A DNA stretch of 64,000 nt from Akebia trifoliata (GCA_017979445.1 CM030709.1:2046001-2110000); one strand, 5' to 3'; shown: positions 12,235 to 24,899, counted from the first letter of the stretch. The notes: generated from the sequence alone by a model not told the origin. Made by a program: numbers and translations.

Positions 12235-12446
12235 ATGCTGAGGTGACCTCAAGATTGTACTTCACATTGCACATCTTGACGTGAAAGTGAGTAGAAATCA
12301 TAAATGCTTTTTTTTTTTATCGAGATTGACGTAGAAGTGTGAAGGAATCATTTGACTCGTATCTCGATAAAAAGCATCTATGGTTCCTACTCACTTTCAC
12401 ATCAAGATGTGCGATACGAGGTACAATCTGGAGATCACTCCAGCAT
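12235..12446. mobile_element. Foldback MITE, ATGCTG(G)AGTGACCTC family
   Basis: The left end ATGCTGAGGTGACCTCAAGA is mirrored by the right end, which reads GATCACTCCAGCAT. The internal arms carry CACATCTTGACGTGAAAGTGAG and its inverse around a loop with TATCTCGATAAAAAGCATC. Related copies lie at about 12750-12905 and 45238-45402. Confidence 0.75.
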
Positions 12447-12599
12447 GAATGATTCAATAGTTGGGCACTCAATGTACAGTATGAGCCAATTTTAAATGTA
12501 TAACCATTAATATTAATAACAATGGGGTTGAAATAGATTTTTCATAGGTTTTCATAATGGACTAATTTTTTGTGAGAATGGTCTACGCAAAAATGAACA

Positions 12600-12765
12600 A
12601 GTTCGTATCCATTAATTGACCAACTTGACGTGAAAGCCCCAATCATGTCTCTGATCTCATCAATAAGTAGAGGTCTTGAGTTCAAATCCCGCCTTACCTG
12701 GTGCATGGAATGGTACTAAAGGTGTCTCAAGGATTAGTCAGGTGCTCTAAAAGGTTATATCGTTT
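12600..12765 (+). mobile_element. SINE-like fragment (tRNA-derived)
   Basis: GAGTTCAAATCC matches the Pol III B-box consensus and is followed by CAAGGATTAGTCAGGTG, a tail block typical of Au-like plant SINEs. A degraded version is at about 33040-33170, so the insertion predates the ABCG31 duplication. A fuller copy is at 22144-22412. Confidence 0.55.
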
Positions 12766-15700
12766 CAAGCATTGCTGATGCAGAGGTGCCCACAAAACCA
12801 TTGATGCTTTTCACTCTTATCTCGATTAAAAGCATCTATGATTCTAGACACATCCACATCAGCAATGTGTGAGACGATGTAAATTTCAATATTACTCCAG
12901 CATTTTTCAAAAAAAAAAAGAAAGCCTCTGATCTCATTCATATTCTGACTAAACAAAGGAAGAATGCTGAACTAAGGCTCACTTTTGAATTGTCAAAAAA
13001 AGAATTTTATGTCAGAGTAAAATCCTCCAAGGAAAATTAGGAATCTTCCTAATAGGAGATTGGTGTTTTTCCTAGAGATGGAGATCAATTACACATTCTC
13101 ATAGAACAAATAACATAGTAAAAGAAAACAATTCAGGATTCTCATGGTTCCAAGACATACAAGAATCAAATTTTCACAATTAGAGAACACGTACAGACTA
13201 AATTGAAACCTCTTGAATTATAATTATAATGATGTTACAAATAGATCTGTATTATATCAAATATCAAAATCAAAACATAAAAAATGTAAAATGCCATTTC
13301 AATGCCAATCTCAACATCAAGAAAACTAATTCCCCCATCGCAGCTACCATTGCTACTACCATGCGTCCAAAGTCTGGGACCATCATCTTTTCTGAAAATT
13401 TAGGAGCTTTATGGAGGTAGCATAGACACTAAAAAATAAGAAGACGAAGGCGATCAGTACTGCTACACTAACACCAATCATCCCAGGACCAAACCCAAGA
13501 TTCTTCTCCAAATACTCTTTCACAGACCCCTCGAATTCAGGTCCAACTATATGATCCTCCAAATCACCAAGTTGAGAAGTAATGATACCTCGCAGGGTCC
13601 ACGCTACTGGGCAAATATAATGAAACCAGATCCACCATCCCGGGATACTCTGTAAAGAACAAAAAGGCAAATAAGAAATCATATAGTCACTAGAATTTTA
13701 TTCATCACAAATAACAAACTACTTACTGGTTTTGGAACGAGAAAACCCGAGAAAAGATTCCATAAAGAGTAAAATGCGGAAGAAACAACCGCTGCCAAGT
13801 GCGGGGAAGATGTTAGACCGACCGCCATCATCCCGTAGAATGTGAAGTAGGTGAATGTGAGGAACATAAACAGAAGGTAGAGCAGAAATTTCACTGCAAA
13901 ACAGGACCCATGCTTTCGTTCAGTGTTGTCTTCGATAACAATCATTAACATGGTGACGAGTGCGTGATTTGGAAAAAAGTTTGTGAACTAATTATGTGAT
14001 AAAAAATGAATGTTGAACTTTGGGTCAATTGATAGAATCTACTTAAAAACAATTACGGAGGAGAGACTGGAGAGAATTTGGTCCCAAACAACCAGCAACT
14101 TCAACATGAATGTGTAAAGTGTTACCTATTGTTTTTTTGAAGTTGATCATGAAGAATGTGATGACACCATATAGTATTGTTTGTATGCTGATGTATGGAA
14201 TCTCGACAAGACCCTGTTGACGAGAAAATTATTATCTGATTCTTTAAAAGGAATAACAACAGGACCAAAAGCGCTACCCAACACCAAAACTCTTACCTGG
14301 GCTGCTGCATAGGGAAATGGGGAGTACATCCCAGCTGCTTTTTCCCTATAGTAAACAGTCCTCTCAATAGAGATAACTGGTTGTACTGAAGAAGAATTAT
14401 TGACACCGAGAAATAAGCACGCAGAATAAAGAGCTCCCATAACCATAATCAAGTCTTGTGGTGTGTCCCTACAAAACATTTAGAACATGTTAAGCCATTC
14501 CTGCTTAAATGTTACGAGTCTTTCCATTTTGATCTCAATCCCCACTAGAAATGGAATTTAGAAAAAATATATGAAAATTGAATTCAAAATGAGGATTAGA
14601 TAAGAAAAATCTGGACACGCAAGAACGACCGACAAGTAGGACTAAATAAGAAAATTACCTTTTTGAGCCCACATTCCAAAACACAGAGCCAAGTATGAGT
14701 GCACTCATTGTGGTAAAGAATAGCCTCACAACATTGTAAGTGGGGCTTCTCCAATATACCAGCATTTGTTTCCAAAAACAAATCTTAAATTGAGTAAGAG
14801 AATCTTGTGAATATGTAGAAGTGAACTTCAAGGGTTCTGAACCAGCTGGTGGAATACTCAAAAGCTCAATCGAATCTTCCACCACCCTAAAGAAAAGATT
14901 TGAAAACATTACATTCTGCTTGTTGGAGAACATCATTTTAATATTGGGTTAACAAACAAGATGAAACATGTTACAATCAAATCTAAACTGCATGATAAAT
15001 GACAAAGAAGTGATCAAAATCACCTGTATTGATTGGAATTTCTGTATATATCTGCAAAGTCTTGACCGATCCTATGTTCAGCAGCTGAAGTGCTGACCTC
15101 AAGCATCCAAGTGGCTGGATTGTAACCATTGGGAATAGGAGGGATTCCATCGATTCTCTGTGTGAGGAAAATATGTTAGGATGACGAACTTATTCATAAA
15201 TAACAAAACTGGTAGAAAATGAGATGCTTAAATATTGTGTTCAAAATATACTTGTTATATAACCCAGCAGATGAAGTATTACAGTAACTAATCCAAATGA
15301 ATGGATTTTCATTATCAAAAGATGCAACTATTCCTACAAACTATCTGTGTGTTGGAGATACTTAGCATATTGGCTCATGTAAATTTGTATATATTTTACC
15401 TCTGCTAAACTTATTCGGGAGCTTATAAGCCATGGAGTTTGAATCAAGAATTATATAATATATATCATTCAATATATTAACTGATAGGCTCAATCTTTGC
15501 TACTAGAGAAATGCATGAAGCAGGATCAGATGTAGTAGCAATAGAATGTAAAAGATAAATTGTTTTGTATCTCAGAACATAAAAAAAACAGGGGAATACA
15601 AAGTAAAAGCAGCCACCTGAGTAGACGATTAGTGATTATAATTCAATTCTTTTCGACATGTAAATTATATCTTTAAAAGTTTGAATACATATAAATCTCA

Positions 15701-17357
15701 ATGAATATTGTATGAACTTTACAAGTAGGAAGAAAAGCCCCAACTAGATTTATCTAATAGTATCAGAAGTGAACACCTTCTGCCAGCAAAGAATCTTTAA
15801 CTCAGGAAAATGATGCATTTTAAATAGCTTTCCAACACCAATATCAAAGAAAAACTTGTGTCATTTGTATGACCACAAGTGCGAGCTAGTGAGAAACCAA
15901 CAAATATATGTCTTTCAACTACAAGCTCTTTATTAACTTTAATATTGGAGCCTACATGTTGTAAGATTTCGATTCAATTGATAGCATTTCTCCTTCTACC
16001 AAAATAAATAAGAAAGTAAGAGAGTTCACTGGTACCTGAAAGTAGTTAATCATAGTCTGGGAGTGGTCACCAAGCTTCCCTCCATATATAACTCTACCCC
16101 CTCGTTTCATAAGAAGTAGCTGCATTGAAACCACAGAAGCAATTTAAAACAAATAAATATGCAAGCAAAAATTGTGAGTTCTCAAATTCATTTGAGGAAT
16201 CAAAACTCTCAAAATATTTTTTTTTACCAACCTCATCAAATGCTTCAAATATATCAATGCTCGGTTGATGTATGGTACAGACCACAGTTCTTCCAGTATC
16301 AACGGTATTACGAACGGTACGCATCACAATTGCTGCTGCTCGTGCATCCAATCCAGAAGTGGGTTCATCCATAAAAATAATGGATGGATTTGAAACAAGT
16401 TCCACTGCGATTGTAAGACGTTTTCTTTGTTCTGTTGACAATCCACTACTCCCAGGCAAACCAACCAAAGCATTCCTAAGAGTATCAAGCTCTACTAATT
16501 TCATCACTTCTTCAACGAATTCCTGCATTGCATGGAAATGGATTAACTCAAAGAAGAAAAACAATTACACATACATATAAAAAGCTGTCAAGAAGCTAAC
16601 ATGTCTGGTTTTTTTGTCAACTTCCTTTGGAAGTCGAAGAGATGAAGAGAACAACAGGGATTCTTCAACTGTTATTTGAGGAGAATGTATATCTGTTTGT
16701 TCGACATATCCCGAGATTCTGGCGAAAGTGCTTTGAATTTTCAGGTGCCCTGATATCCTAATATCTCCTTCAATATATCCACCAGTCTTCCTACCGGCAA
16801 GCACATCCATTAATGTTGTTTTCCCAGCACCACTTGAACCAACTAATGCTGTAAGAACACCTGGTGAGAATACTCCGCTCACATTTGACAGGAGTTGCAA
16901 TTTCTTTTCCGCAATACCTTTCATTTCCTGAGACAAACAAAGAAATAGTGTAAAATAACTTGATTTAAAAACAAGTAAAGAAAACAATGATTTAACAAAC
17001 AAGTAAAGAAAACCAAATTAAAAGTTTACCTTCGGCATATCAACAAAGTAATTTACATTATGAAATGTCATTGATAACGGTTGAAATGGAAGAATCATTC
17101 CCTTCTTAGATGCTCCACTTTCAACAGATACAGGCCTCATTCCAGGTATCTGTCCTTTTACTGCAAAATTTCAGGTGATCATTAGATATGGTTCCATATT
17201 TAATGCAAAAAAATCATATATCATTGATATGAATTTCAGATATTGGGTACTGACCACCAGTATCATCAGAATTCTTTTCTGCAGCATCGAGTGAAATCAC
17301 CATTTGCGCCTTTCTAATAGCTGTAATAGTTATTCATGGAATGGTTATCAGAAAGAC

Positions 17358-17360
<3 letters not shown>

Positions 17361-17392
<32 letters not shown>
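17361..17392 (-). repeat. (CT)n microsatellite in ABCG31-A intron 13
   Basis: About 16 AG units on the plus strand lie just after the exon 13 donor (ATC|GTAAGC). Copy B has about 13 units at the same place, 36727-36752, so the microsatellite predates the duplication and has changed length since. Confidence 0.9.
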
Positions 17393-17397
<5 letters not shown>

Positions 17398-19816
17398 TGG
17401 GCTTACGATTAAGGTGAGTCAAGGCAAGAGTCACCACGTTATTGAAAAGGAGAGCATACAGTAATAAAGCACCAACACCAAGCCAATACCAGTAATCTCC
17501 ACTTGGCAATCCATGTGAATGTAGGACATTATATCCAACTGTATTGTTTCCATAGTGAGACCTCTGCCAAGTGAAAGTGTGCAAGACCGATGAATCTCAT
17601 TCAATAATAATTTAAATTAAGACATATATATGGAATTTTGGTTCATCAGCTATATGACATACCTCCATCCATGATGTGGCAGTAAATTCATTAACTGAAA
17701 TTGCACGTTGTCCATATGATAACGGGGACACCCAAAAAGCCCACTCCCACCATGGCTTGATCATTGCTGATAAGTTGAAAACACAAAACACTCTATCGTT
17801 ATATAAAACCACACCCCCAAAAGTATCATTTAATTTATTAAAAGGAAAGAAAAAAAAAAAAAAAAAACTACAGCCAACCTTTTGGAAGGATGAATCCGCC
17901 CGATAAGAATATAACTAGCAGTGCAGCAGATCCAAATGTATTGGCAATGATCATATCTCGTGAGATAGCAGCCATCAACCGGAAGAGGCCCAATGCCATT
18001 TGGTGTACAGAAAATAGTAAGAACATGAAACGGAAAAACCTACAATGTTTTAAAAAGAGTTTATAAGTACAAAGAAAATGAAAGATACAATTGCATCACT
18101 GTAACCGGTAAAATTGATGAACAAAAGATACCTCCCAGCACCAGGGGCAAAGCCAACTGTATAATATACGATACATGACCATACAACAGCTTCAACGATT
18201 GAGTACGGTACACGCAAAATCCAACTCGGAACAGACCATGCCCAAGCAGGATGAAATAAATTATCTCTTTGCTTATAGAATACCGGGAGTCGAGAAATCA
18301 TAATGGACAGCTCAGAAAATCCGTTAAACATCATATGCACCAGTCCGAAAAACAAGCAAGAAAGATAGAGGTTTCCATTTGTCTCATTTGTATGCTGTGA
18401 TCTTGTTTGTAGAAACATTGTGCATGTGACAATTCCTACAAATGCAACCTGTAAAATATGCAATAAAAAAGTTTTAAAATAAAACACATTATATGATAAG
18501 GCTCCCGAATTTGGCAAGTACCTAGTAGGGATCAATTTTGTGTGTTAAGAGAAAGAATCAACCTTTTTTTGAGTCTTACAAAGCAAAAACCTAAAGTAGA
18601 AAATATAGTTTTTTTTTCCCCAATTCAGCATACTATTTAACAGAGTTATACATGAACTGAACAGTAGGACATTGAATAGTCTAAAAGAGTTTGCTTAAAA
18701 CAAAGTTTGTTATATGAATAGTCTAGATGTTAGATTTTTCGACTTCAAGTTAGCATTTCATTAGTCTAGAAATGCCAAAAAGGATTAAAATTCTGTTAGG
18801 ATTGTCTCTAAAGTAGGGAAACCTTACTATAAGTCCAGATTGTTAAATGATATCCATATGGGCCCTGCAAGCGGGAGCAAAAACAGGGAGTAAGTATAGA
18901 CCAACCCTACTGCCAATATGAGATCGGTCGCTTCTCTTGGACTGACCACCTTACCTTCGCTTGCTTTTGGCTATTAGTCAGGATAGCCTACTAACTAAGT
19001 AGTAAGATTTCAAATCTTAGTAACGACCCACATGGATCACCATTTTGGCAATCTAACACCAGTCCTCTAGATTTCATGGAAAAATTCAGATTTAAAAAAA
19101 AAAAAAAGAATTTCATTTCTGCTCTTGATCCAAGGTTTTCAAATTTCTTAGAATTTTGTTCTCTTCATCTCTGTGCTATCAGATTTGGATACCACAAGGT
19201 GGTACTATTGACCAGTCTTTACTTACTCTTTTGCACTCCCAACTCAAATGTATAAATAAATTAAGTAAATGAGAAAAAAAGAGAGAATTAAAACATACTT
19301 GGCATGTTCTAAATGTATAAAGGAAACGATGCCTGTTGATCAGTAGACCTTCTCGTACAAAGCACGTCTTGAAAAGCTCCCATTTAGATACAGCAAACTT
19401 TGTCATGGAAAGAGCTGAAGGATGACTCTTTGTTTTATCATATGGAACTGAAAGAGTGGAGTCTACAGACTTCCCATATACAGAGTGTTTGAACGCATCT
19501 GCAATTTTTGAAACAGGAAGAAACACATACGGCTTTGAAGGATTAGCCCAGTATTGGGCTTGATCCTTTCTGGATGTTACCTGTAAATATAATAATAATA
19601 AGATTATTAAGGTAAAGAATGTCTCTTTTCAGTACAGTACCCTCCATTAGGTGGACAAAATTTTGTAGGCATTTCACGATTTGATATGTCGTAGAGCTGT
19701 CAAGGCCAGTAGATATTTCATCCATGAAAAGGGTTTTCCTTGGCCCAACAATCATTTCTCCTGAAATGGAAAACAAACAAAGCAGTTTAACAAGGCATGC
19801 CCCAAACATTTGGCCC

Positions 19817-20218
19817 CTGACTGTTGTGGTTTGTGGAGCCTGATAGTACTGGTCAACAAGGAGGTATTGTAAATCAAGCCATGCCTTCACGTTGGATGAG
19901 CTTGGCGGTGAGCTCGCTGGGGGGTTTGGGGGGGTGACACTCTCAAAAGAAAATTTTCAAAGAGTATTTTCGTAATTTCACTAATATTATGTAAAATCCT
20001 AGTTAGGTTTCTTGGGGTATTCATATTTCTTGTTTTGGTGAAAGGGTGTAATTTGTAACTATGAGTTTTTCTTCATAGTGGAATCGATGTGATCCGTGGA
20101 CATACCTCAATATAAAAGGAATCACGTAAAATCTCTATGTTTCTTTGTGTGATTGCATCTTGTGTTTGGTTTTTTTTCTATTTGTTTTCTTGATTGCGTC
20201 TGTTTTCTTAACATTGAC
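19817..20218 (+). mobile_element. Solo LTR (copia type) in ABCG31-A intron 7
   Basis: An LTR-like segment runs 19822-20213, starting TGTTG and ending TTAACA. It is flanked by CTGAC (19817-19821) and TTGAC (20214-20218), a 4-of-5 match for a target-site duplication. Near its end is GTGGACATACCTCAATATA followed by CACGTAAAATCTCTATG, a U5-like arrangement common in plant copia LTRs. It has no partner LTR or coding interior and is absent from copy B intron 7. It lies next to the truncated exon 8. Confidence 0.75.
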
Positions 20219-20221
20219 TAC

Positions 20222-20482
20222 ACTATAAATGCGAGTTTACATCATAAATACTCAAGGCATTTTAGTTTTTAGATTTAAATATAAATGTTTTGACAATCAA
20301 TGCCAAAAATATTTTTATAAATATGTCCATAAGTTTTTTTTATTTTTACAACAATATCATTGCACAAAGACCAATAGACATTTGTCTTTTTCACTAAAAA
20401 CAATGGACAAAGGTATTATTGAAAAGTAAATGTGGTGGAGGATGCCAACGTTTCCATGAGGTCTTAGACGTTAGCATTCCCC
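20222..20482. mobile_element. Partial MITE, GGGGAATGCTAACGTC family
   Basis: The right end reads GACGTTAGCATTCCCC (20467-20482) and is preceded by GGTATTATTGAAAAGT, as in the complete copy at 27660-28033. The left terminus is not recognisable. It sits between the solo LTR and exon 7 of copy A. Confidence 0.6.
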
Positions 20483-22143
20483 TTTATATAAATTTTCAAA
20501 ATTTTGTTACCTGTAGTAATTCTCTTTCTTTGACCGCCTGAAACACCTCTGAGCATATCATTACCAACCAAGGTTTCCGAACATACATCAAGACCAAGCA
20601 CTTTCAAGATGTAATCTGTCGCAAGATTGTGCTTCGTGCCACCAACAGAAGATGCCTGTGCATGCACTTAAATTAGTTTCAGTGAAAACAAAAGACAAAA
20701 GTGGGAGAGAAAAAAAAAAAAACAAGTTTGGATAACAACCTTCATAAAGGCATCGATCTCTGGATTTGGACGAATGTTATATTCCTTCTCTAGTCTGGCC
20801 AGATCTTTCAAATATCCTACAATTCGCAAATCAAACCATAAAAAATAATACTCTACTAGTACTGCACTGAAAGATTACTCCCACAAGTCAATTTTTTATT
20901 TTATTTTTATGGATTAAGAGATTTCTTTATTATAGCTAGTGACCAGTGATTTGTGAGGGAACTATGCTGTAATACAAGTCCATAAACAAAGAAAACTCTA
21001 TATTAGAGTGAAAGAGAATCTCATCTATAAAAATATGATTAATATGTGAAACTGCAGTAGTATTTAATACAAAGAGCAGATTATTCGGCAAATGAAGTGA
21101 TGTTATAATGGGAATGGGGATGGAGTACTAAGCAAACCTGCAAAGCCATCGCTTGCACCTTGAAATCTCGCAGCATAATCTAAAGTTTCTCTCACAGTTA
21201 GTTCTGCAATATGATTGTCTGTTTGGCTTATATATGCAGAAGTCCTTTGTACGCAAAAATCGTCAAGCTTATGTCCATTGTATGTAATATTCCCACTTTT
21301 CTGAAAACCAAGCAGAAAATAAAGTCAGTGTTAAACGGTAGTTCCATGGTATTAAATTTCGATAATACATATTGTTTAATTTAAATGGGCTAAATTTCTA
21401 TACATAATTTGCACTAACCTTTAAGGTGTGGTCGAGCTTCCCCGCAAGTACCTTTAGTAAGGTGGATTTACCAGAACCTGGAGGCCCCAACAGCAATGTC
21501 ATCCTATTAAGACACAAATGTATGTGTAGACATTTAGAAGAGAAAAAAGGTCATGGATTTTGTAGAAATCACTTGCCAACTTTTAGCTAAAAGTTATATT
21601 TATTTTTTGATCACTGATTTTGTAACTGACTTAATAGGGTAACTCGCTAACTCAGGATACATAACTAACTGTACATGTTTTATAATTTTATGAGATGTGC
21701 AGTTGTGTATCCCGAGGGAAAAATCTGAAGTTCTTGTAGGTACACGTCACTTGAGTTCCCCTGTCAGGTTGAGTTACAAAATCCTTACACTTTATTTTGA
21801 GAGCTCTTATTGGCATCACAACTTTTAATTATTAGACCCTAATTATTTAAAATAAAAAACAAAGAGGAACTTTTCCCAAAACATGGGCAACTAATGTCCA
21901 AATTCCGATTTTAATACACTTTTCATTTTAATTCCCAAAACATGTTTTTCTAGTTAATTTGTCACTTTTATAATCAACAAATTCCTTGATAAATTACTAG
22001 TGAGATTACTAATAAGGTAAAATCGCTAGTATTTTATCAACTAAATTAAATAATAAAAGTGACAAAAAATGAATAGTGTATCAAAATTGATATTTTGTCG
22101 TATTCAATGCATGAAATGAAGATCAATTAAATGTATAAACCAT

Positions 22144-22412
22144 AAGGGGTTGGCTCAATGGACATTTTGGATTGATAAGCAGTTAATGCCCATAGGTCAG
22201 ATACCCAGTATGAGCATTAATTCCTTGGGGGTCACCTGCGAGGGTGCACCCTCACTTATTAGGTGCATGTGATGTGTAGACATTGCACGTGCCCTAAGAC
22301 TAATCCTTAACAAGACCATGGTCTATAGATTGGGCAGAGCCCAGATACGGGCCTGGCCTGCTGTCTACGGGGATATGCAGTTATCGAAAATAAAAAATAA
22401 ATAAATAAAGTC
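22144..22412 (+). mobile_element. Au-like SINE in ABCG31-A intron 3
   Basis: TGGCTCAATGG near the start matches the Pol III A box. GGTCAGATACCC about 50 bp later is a degenerate B box. The body includes CACGTGCCCTAAGACTAATCC and GGGCCTGGCC, and the end is GTTATCGAAAATAAAA with an A-rich tail. It accounts for part of the greater length of intron 3 in copy A (924 bp) than in copy B (498 bp). Possible short ATGTATA duplications flank it. Confidence 0.65.
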
Positions 22413-23118
22413 GATGTATATATATACCTTCCAGGTTTCACAAAACCACTGGTGTTTGTCAAGATTGTCAATGATTGCCTTGTTGGACGAAATATCCTTA
22501 AACTAGATAGGGTTTGCTGTCATCAAAAACACAAATAATCAAATAATCAGAAACAATCTTGTCTTAAAGCAATGATCGATATAAAAGAGAAAGCTACATA
22601 TAAATGTAAAGGAGATATATATGTGTACCTCTAATGTGTTACGGACATAATTCACGAGCGTAGGCAAAGCTCTTGAGCCAGTCTGAACATCGGCCGTAAT
22701 GTTCAGGTTCTCAAACCTCACTTCGACTTTGGGAACCTCCAATCCAACTCTGATGTAAGATTAAGTTTGTATGTCGATTTAGATAAACATAAAGATAAAG
22801 CATTTAAGAGAAGATTAATCCATGAATTCGGTAATAATAATATACTTTAATTTTATCAACAAGAGTAATTAATCTGAAGCCAAAACGACGGCGGATTGGT
22901 GTTCTATCCCATAATAGGGACTTCAGATATACAGGATTTGAAGTTTTCATGATAAAAGAAAGTGATTCTTTTTTTTAAAACTTGATCCAAGTATTGAAAA
23001 TGAACATCCACAGTACTCTCAAACTTAAAATTAAAACTTGTCAATGAAAAATAACTTCTTTTTTTTTTTTGGAAGTTTTTAAAATTTTGCGTTCTAATTC
23101 TACATCACTGTGGCATCT

Positions 23119-23726
23119 GATACCGTTAGGGCTGCAACCTGCATGGGCTGTCCCGAACTCAATCCGGCCTCAACCTAATAGATGAGTGAGTCTGGGTCAA
23201 ATTATGTAGAAGATGAATGGAGCCTAGGTTAAAATATCTTAACCCGACTCAATAGAACCCATGCCAGATACTTATATATATAAATACTTTTATGTTAATT
23301 ATAGATTTTTTATTCCATCTTATTATTATGACTTGTGAACAATCAAGTAATATTAATGTGAACTTTGGTTTAGCATGGTTCGTATAAATATTTTCTTAAT
23401 GATAGATTTCAAAGTTGTATTGTATTTTATTTACTAGTAATTTTATTTTTGATATTGTATATCTTTTTTTAAATATTAAATTTATTTGCTAATCAAAACG
23501 AAATTATGATTATTCAAAATGTCCAACCTGCCCAACTCAACGAAACCATCCAAAATTATTTAAATTTGGGCTAACCTGAACTCAACCCGATTTTATAATA
23601 TCAAACTCAGGTTGAGCTTGTGTTTGTGAGCTTAGCCCGATGGTCAGGTTGAAGGGTCTTCTACTTGGGTTGGGTTGAGCATGGTTTTAATGTCCAACCC
23701 GCCCAGGTTGCAACCTTAGATCACGT
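23119..23726. mobile_element. hAT-like element in ABCG31-A intron 1
   Basis: The ends at 23127 and 23718 are inverted: TAGGGCTGCAACCTG and, from the other side, TAAGGTTGCAACCTG. Flanking 8-mers GATACCGT and GATCACGT agree at six of eight positions. The interior is rich in CAACCC/GGGTTG motifs with no transposase. Its right end lies within the 441-bp tandem duplication described next. Confidence 0.65.
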
Positions 23727-24473
23727 TTTTTGGATGCCAAAACGTGGCCCGACTAGGAAACTTTCCTCATTAACTTAGTAATGGAAGTGTTTTTATCTTA
23801 GAATCCATGTGAGCTGAATAACAATTGAAATCTTACTACATTAGTCAGGCTAGCCTGACTCTAAATATTAAATAAGTAAACAAAAAAAAAACCAACGAAT
23901 CAAAGCAGTTGGAAGTCACAAAGGAGATGAAGATTGCAATACCTATCAAGTCGTTCTTTAATGGCTGACAAGAGCTTGTAATTGTCCTGCTCATTCGTGG
24001 CCAAAGCTTTCTTGACAACAAGTTCTCGACCATTTATAATATCAAACTCAGGTTGAGCTTTGTGTCTGTGAGCTTAGCCCGATGGTCAGGTTGAAGGGTC
24101 TTCTACTTGGGTTGGGTTGAGCATGGTTTTAATGTCAACCCGCCCAGGTTGCAACCTTAGATCACGTTTTTTGGATGCCAAAACGTGCCCGACTAGGAAA
24201 CTTTCCTCATTAACTTAGTAATGGAAGTGTTTTTATCTTAGAATCCATGTGAGCTGAATAACAATTGAAATCTTACTACATTAGTCAGGCTAGCCTGACT
24301 CTAAATATTAAATAAGTAAACAAAAAAAAAAACCAACGAATCAAAGCAGTTGGAAGTCACAAAGGAGATGAAGATTGCAATACCTATCAAGTCGTTCTTT
24401 AATGGCTGACAAGAGCTTGTAATTGTCCTGCTCATTCGTGGCCAAAGCTTTCTTGACAACAAGTTCTCGACCA
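23592..24473. repeat. 441-bp tandem duplication spanning exon 1 end of ABCG31-A
   Basis: Unit 1 (23592-24032) and unit 2 (24033-24473) share start TTTATAATATCAAACTC and end GTTCTCGACCA. Each holds the right end of the hAT element, intron 1 sequence and the last 90 or so bases of exon 1 with its donor. The copies differ mainly by single-base changes in short homopolymers (for example GTCC/GTC, GTGG/GTG, one A more or less) and one substitution. The duplication is very recent or an assembly artefact. Confidence 0.9.
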
Positions 24474-24890
24474 AAACGATCGAGCTTCCTAACATCTATT
24501 GTCTCCGTTTTCTCATCTCCTCCATCTGACTCTGAAGCACTTCGCCTCAAGAGTGCGTAATTCGCTCGTTTATGAGGAGGGAATCTCTCAATAGCTGCCC
24601 AAAGAAGCTCTTCTTCATCTTTCGCGACCTCATGAGCGTTTGAAGTTCGTGCGAAGGACTCGTTTCTGCTATCGATGGAAATCTCAAGTGCTCACTCCTA
24701 TTCGAAGCCGCAGCCATTGAAGCTCTGCTTTGAATTCTCTCCCTCGCAGATTTCTAGAATGAAAATCAGAGAAGAGAGATCGTAAAGAGTTTAGAAGATG
24801 TGAACGACAAATCGGAGTTTTTGTTGGATTGAACCTCGTCTTTGGACGCTCCCGCGAGTTTTGAACAGAGCGAATTACTTATCTGTCACC

Positions 24891-24898
24891 TATTTATA
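24891..24898 (-). promoter_or_regulatory. TATA box, ABCG31-A
   Basis: TATAAATA on the minus strand, about 175 bp upstream of the copy A ATG. Copy B has the same box at 47526-47533. A minus-strand AACGTGG (24933-24939) lies about 40 bp further upstream. Confidence 0.6.
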
Positions 24899-24899
24899 A

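Larger units (their letters stand above)
11700..13382. other. Intergenic: NUP88 3' flank and ABCG31-A 3' flank
   Basis: This is convergent intergenic DNA. The first few hundred bases are probably NUP88 3' UTR. Two foldback MITEs and a SINE-like fragment follow and are annotated separately. From about 12590 to 13380 the sequence is recognisably related to 33000-33460, downstream of ABCG31-B, so the tandem duplication included about 0.8 kb of 3' flank. No further gene was seen. Confidence 0.6.
13383..24717 (-). pseudogene. ABCG31: ABCG31/PDR3-like ABC transporter, copy A (broken)
   Basis: Full-size PDR-type ABCG transporter, order NBD1-TMD1-NBD2-TMD2. Arabidopsis ABCG31 is a plasma-membrane exporter of abscisic acid in seed endosperm. 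Exons on the minus strand: 24717-24384, 22749-22629, 22516-22428, 21503-21419, 21300-21138, 20816-20740, 20655-20511, 19760 to about 19629 (truncated), 19580-19299, 18448-18132, 18039-17879, 17766-17663, 17563-17407, 17320-17255, 17160-17030, 16927-16601, 16522-16232, 16119-16036, 15157-15024, 14886-14659, 14468-14297, 14213-14126, 13893-13727, 13649-13383. Lengths match copy B exactly except exons 1, 8, 9 and 14. Exon 1 has a 1-base deletion near 24686, so MAAASN is followed by a frame change, and its donor end is tandemly duplicated. Exon 8 has lost about 170 bp plus its donor, removing the switch-loop QPAPETFD region. Walker [10 protein letters not shown], signature VSGGQRKR and the second NBD remain. 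Confidence 0.88.

Noticed and set aside
12660..12700. tRNA gene suggested by GAGTTCAAATCC
   Set aside because: There is no cloverleaf, acceptor stem or anticodon arm around it. It fits a SINE B box better.
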